Below are positions 4,530 through 7,835 of a stretch of 7,835 nucleotides of DNA, in pieces. The translations under genes and the position numbers were made by a program. The notes below the pieces were generated by a model. The model was not told where the DNA came from, made no database searches, and saw nothing but the letters and a program-made list of their open reading frames with translations. Source of the DNA: Nitrospirae bacterium RIFCSPLOW2_12_42_9 (GTDB taxonomy: Bacteria; Nitrospirota; 9FT-COMBO-42-15; HDB-SIOI813); the NCBI GenBank assembly GCA_001805205.1, contig MHER01000157.1, positions 1 through 7,835 on the forward strand, given 5' to 3'. Numbering within the stretch: position 1 is the stretch's first letter; each line of letters opens with the position of its first letter.

Positions 4530-7466
4530 ATGCATAAAAACAACACGGTTTTCTGGACCATCTCATCCAGCGTATGGAACGCAGGCATGGGGTTCCTGAA
4601 GGAACTAATATCAGGTGGTCTATCCAATACCGGGCCAACCAGCTATACCAAGTCACCCAAATACTACAATAAGCCAACAAATAGTCATAAATATTCACTA
4701 AAGTTAATAATCTGTAAGGAATTCCTTACCTTATTGATACTGGGATTCTGTTTAACAGCCTTAATTTCTGAGGCTTCTGCAATAACATCAGAGAAACAGG
4801 CCAGCCTCACCTCAATAACTTCAGTCCCTTTTAACACAGCCGAAATAATTGAAAAGGCCGAACATCTTGTCCGGAAAGACCAATCAAATCCGAATCTTTA
4901 CTGGGTTGAAGAACCTGAATACAGGGTGGAGTTTACTGCGGATTCTATGACCTATTATCAGAAGCATGAAGGAAAAGTGATTGAGGATAATGCCCTGAGG
5001 TTTATCCTTGAGGCTATCAGCGTTTCAGGTAATTCCGTTTTATCTCCTTTATCCAACCATTCTGTAAAGATGGAAGAGAACAGATTTACATATCAACGAA
5101 CCTCCACTATTAAAGAGATATATGAGTCGGGTAGGGATGGGGTAGAGCAGAGCTGGATTATTGAAAAACCACTCTCTGCGAATCCAGCAGATGTTGTTAT
5201 TCAGGGAAAGCTCATAACTCCGTTAAGTTACAAGACTAATAATAATGGAGGTATTGATCTGTTCAATAAGAATAAGGAGTATGTGACCACATATGGAAAG
5301 GTTACTGTAATTGATAACGCGGGGAAAAAGATTACACTGTCTCCTGAGTATAACGGGTCCCTTCTTGCAATTACAATACCTTCAAAATGGTTAGCAGGTG
5401 CAGAATATCCTGTTCTTGTAGACCCGCTTATAGGCAGCAATGTCAGGGTTGACAGCCTTACTGCTACTGATAATTATCCTGCCATTGCCTTTGATGGCAC
5501 AAATTATCTGATTGTATGGCAGACAGGTACACCTAATGCTCAAGGAACGGGAACTACTGCTATCAGTGGGGCGAGGGTAAGTAGTTCCGGGACTCTCCTG
5601 GATGGCACACCCCTCTCTATTGGTAATCAAGTAGATACTGGTTGTACATCAACATGTGATGATGAATTCCCATCGGTTGCTTATGATAGTCTTAACAGCC
5701 GGTATATTGTAGTCTGGATGCAGTGGGATGATACTTCCGGCGCTGTAACCAGTTCAAATATATGGCGGAATACAGTAACAATATGGGATGGAGTGCCGGC
5801 AGATGATGTTGGGACAGCCACGAAGATCCTTGATGGTGGAACTCGTATTTTTGCGTATCCTGTAGTAGCCTGTTGTGATGTGAATAACAACTACTATGTA
5901 GTTTACGGGCGGCCTAATACACAGGGATCAACAAGCTTCGATGCATTTCGTGGTCAAGCCTATAATAGAAATACTCATACAGCTACCACTGCTTCAAATC
6001 CCACGGCAACTGTAAGCAGCGGGACTATTACACCAAATATAGAGCCGAGGTCAGCGCCCCGTCTTTATTCTCTTTCAACAACAAAATATATGCTTACATG
6101 GGAAACCTTTGGGGTGGATACCAACGGTGACATCTCTGCCAATCTGGTGACAGTTACAACTACTCCCAGTTATACATGGGGGACGCAGGTTACGGTAGCA
6201 AATACTCCGGCAAGCACCTTACACCGTTATCCCCGGGCTGCCTATGATGGAACAAATGCCTTCATTGTTTATCAACAGGGGGCAACTACATCAGCCGATA
6301 TCTATGGCATGTTTGTTACCCCTGGAGCAACAAACCTGACACCCGGAACCACCTATGCGATATCTACTGTTGCTGGCAGCGGGCAGACCTACCCGGATGC
6401 AGCTTACACAGCCGGGACATGTTCGGCAAATCCTATCAACCGTTACATGGTCGTCTGGCAGGATTACAGAAATAATGCTACAAACCCTGATATCTATGGG
6501 TCTTCACTGACTACAACCGGGACTGTGGAGACTGCCATTGCCATTTCTACAGATACAACATACATAAAACAGTTACCTGTAATTGCTGCGGACACTGGTA
6601 GTTGCGGCTATTTAGTCGCTTGGAGTGATTACAGGAACAATGGTACAACCTTATCTGATATCTATGCACAGAGGGTGGGATATCCTAATATTAATAACCT
6701 TGATGTTGCAAGTCAGTATACAGGAAATGATGTTACTATCAATGGTATGAATTTTGGGGCAGACCCGGGTTCAGGTAACAGAAGCACTACCACCAATAAT
6801 GTGACACTTACCGGACCCACAACAGTCACGATTCCTGATGACCATATTTTATCCTGGTCGGATTTAGCGATATTATTCAAGATACCTCTTGGTACTTCAC
6901 CTGGTACCTACGCAGTCACAGTAACTGCAGGGAGCTGGACCAGCAATGGGAGTAATCTTACGGTCAGCGATAATATCCTCCAGATCACCACACCTAGTCT
7001 CCCAAACGGCTTTCAGTGGATCAGTTATGGATCTAATGTTTCTGCCACAGGAGGAACACCTGGATATACCTGGGCTATTATTTCCGGGAGTCTTCCAGGG
7101 GGGGTAGCACTGGACCCTGGTACTGGCCTGATATCAGGAACACCGAACAATTTTGGAACCTTTAATTTTACAGTACAGGTTACAGATTCATCCACACCAA
7201 CACCGCAGACAGCGACACAAGCACTTTCGATATTGGTTTACGAGCTGGTTACTATTGCAGTAACACCGGCCAATCCTACAATAACACAGAGTCAGACACA
7301 GCAGTTTACAGCCACAGGGACGTATAATGATCCAGGCAGTAGTACATCCGATATTACCAGCATTGTCACATGGGGAAGTAGTAATCCCGCAGTTGCTACA
7401 GTAGATTCAATGGGATTAGCTACGGGAGCAGGTTTAGGATCTGTTACTATCTCAGCCATTAAATAG
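4530..7466 (+). CDS. Large secreted modular protein with seven propeller-like repeats and Ig-like domains
   Basis: This 978-residue exported protein has no enzyme motif. Residues 1-57 are an unusual long N-region. A hydrophobic core at 65-79 and an ASA cleavage site after Ala84 follow. Residues 90-302 form a domain ending in AEYPVLVDPLIG, a motif I know from large secreted repeat proteins. Seven repeats follow, with conserved prolines at 317, 381, 444, 510, 568, 622 and 683 (spacing 54-66). They resemble YPxxAYDGTNYxVVWxDYRN; seven copies suggest a closed seven-bladed beta-propeller. An IPT/TIG-like domain (718-814), a putative-Ig He_PIG-like domain (815-903; SLPGGVALDPGTGLISGTP) and a BIG2 domain (905-978) complete it. 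No sortase, type IX or PEP-CTERM anchor is visible. The ATG at 4530 has AGGAAAGGA ten bases upstream; Met20 (4587) is an alternative start. It probably acts in adhesion or matrix; that is inference. Confidence 0.93.
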   Translation: MHKNNTVFWTISSSVWNAGMGFLKELISGGLSNTGPTSYTKSPKYYNKPTNSHKYSLKLIICKEFLTLLILGFCLTALISEASAITSEKQASLTSITSVPFNTAEIIEKAEHLVRKDQSNPNLYWVEEPEYRVEFTADSMTYYQKHEGKVIEDNALRFILEAISVSGNSVLSPLSNHSVKMEENRFTYQRTSTIKEIYESGRDGVEQSWIIEKPLSANPADVVIQGKLITPLSYKTNNNGGIDLFNKNKEYVTTYGKVTVIDNAGKKITLSPEYNGSLLAITIPSKWLAGAEYPVLVDPLIGSNVRVDSLTATDNYPAIAFDGTNYLIVWQTGTPNAQGTGTTAISGARVSSSGTLLDGTPLSIGNQVDTGCTSTCDDEFPSVAYDSLNSRYIVVWMQWDDTSGAVTSSNIWRNTVTIWDGVPADDVGTATKILDGGTRIFAYPVVACCDVNNNYYVVYGRPNTQGSTSFDAFRGQAYNRNTHTATTASNPTATVSSGTITPNIEPRSAPRLYSLSTTKYMLTWETFGVDTNGDISANLVTVTTTPSYTWGTQVTVANTPASTLHRYPRAAYDGTNAFIVYQQGATTSADIYGMFVTPGATNLTPGTTYAISTVAGSGQTYPDAAYTAGTCSANPINRYMVVWQDYRNNATNPDIYGSSLTTTGTVETAIAISTDTTYIKQLPVIAADTGSCGYLVAWSDYRNNGTTLSDIYAQRVGYPNINNLDVASQYTGNDVTINGMNFGADPGSGNRSTTTNNVTLTGPTTVTIPDDHILSWSDLAILFKIPLGTSPGTYAVTVTAGSWTSNGSNLTVSDNILQITTPSLPNGFQWISYGSNVSATGGTPGYTWAIISGSLPGGVALDPGTGLISGTPNNFGTFNFTVQVTDSSTPTPQTATQALSILVYELVTIAVTPANPTITQSQTQQFTATGTYNDPGSSTSDITSIVTWGSSNPAVATVDSMGLATGAGLGSVTISAIK

Positions 7467-7477
7467 AGAAATATTGA

Positions 7478-7835
7478 ATGGGATGTGAATATAATAGAGA
7501 TGAAGTGTCTTTAGGGGAGTTGACAAAAAGAGGGATTGGGATTGGGGCCTATGTTCTAACATGGGTTGCCATACTCCTTTCTATCTTTCCGGTTTATCTT
7601 ATTACTCCTTCCAGTTCCTGGGCGGTTACAGGAACTACAACCCTGACTGTAACGCCTTTAGCACCAACAGGATTAACGGCTGTGGACAACCCGTCTGATG
7701 AAGGTTACGCAATCAACCTTTCATGGACTCCATCAACATCAACAGGTGTAACAGAGCAGCGTATATATCGGGGAACGACTAATGGGGGCCCCTATGGAAC
7801 GTTTGTTACGACTATTTATAACAATACCACATCGG
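7478..7835 (+). CDS. Secreted fibronectin type III protein, 3' part beyond the window
   Basis: The frame is open from ATG 7478 to the window end, giving 119 residues. Residues 1-23 are a longish N-region, 24-43 a hydrophobic core, and SSSWA ending at Ala49 is a good type I signal peptidase site. From about residue 60 the sequence reads as a fibronectin type III domain: APTGLTAVDNPSDEG, then INLSWTPSTSTGVTEQRIYR and GPYGTFVTT, the usual strand B, C and E pattern. The start lies 11 bases after the stop of the 978-residue protein, so the two are almost certainly co-transcribed. The ribosome binding site is poor (AGAGAA), which suggests coupling to upstream translation. TTG at 7520, preceded by AGGGGAG but too close, is a weaker alternative. 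The rest of the protein and any catalytic domain lie outside the window. Confidence 0.85.
   Translation, partial: MGCEYNRDEVSLGELTKRGIGIGAYVLTWVAILLSIFPVYLITPSSSWAVTGTTTLTVTPLAPTGLTAVDNPSDEGYAINLSWTPSTSTGVTEQRIYRGTTNGGPYGTFVTTIYNNTTS

Noticed and set aside
5228..5890. Three minus-strand frames of 69-79 codons within the large secreted-protein gene
   Set aside because: They overlap a continuous 978-codon frame with clear domain repeats, and nothing supports them.

Overview
The window reads as bacterial chromosome of moderate G+C content. Its lipoprotein solute-binding protein, its sigma-54-type promoter and its intergenic palindromic repeats suggest a Gram-negative, environmental, uncultured-type genome such as Nitrospirota or a deltaproteobacterial lineage. 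That placement is inference from style only; there is no marker gene here.

Layout. The left edge (1-25) holds what looks like the first eight codons of a minus-strand gene with a good ribosome binding site. Facing away from it, a tiny plus-strand pair of overlapping reading frames (250-376) encodes an 11-residue leader and an orphan signal peptide that stops just after the cleavage site, probably the remnant of a secreted-protein gene. From 401 to 3947 the minus strand carries oppA-oppB-oppC: the lipoprotein binding protein and the two membrane permeases of an oligopeptide ABC importer. The ATPase genes oppD and oppF are not in the window. Each junction of this operon is invaded by short repeats. 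A C-rich hairpin element with 9-bp direct repeats lies between oppB and oppC, and copies of a GGACA(A/G)ACCT palindrome lie between oppA and oppB and just upstream of oppA. One palindrome supplies oppA's stop codon.

The divergent intergenic region (3948-4529) contains a candidate sigma-70 promoter for opp on the minus strand. On the plus strand it has a near-consensus sigma-54 promoter, with an inverted repeat about 180 bp upstream of the predicted start. Downstream is a 978-residue secreted modular protein: Sec signal peptide, a YPVLVDPLIG-type N-terminal domain, seven repeats that fit a seven-bladed beta-propeller, then IPT/TIG, putative-Ig (He_PIG-like) and BIG2 domains. Eleven bases after it starts a second secreted protein with a fibronectin type III domain, cut off by the window end. 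The plus-strand pair looks like an operon for exported surface or matrix proteins, possibly switched by a sigma-54 activator. The opp operon is ordinary nutrient uptake.

I saw no tRNA, rRNA, CRISPR array, integrase or transposase gene. The most interesting material is regulatory and repeat-related rather than a new enzyme system.
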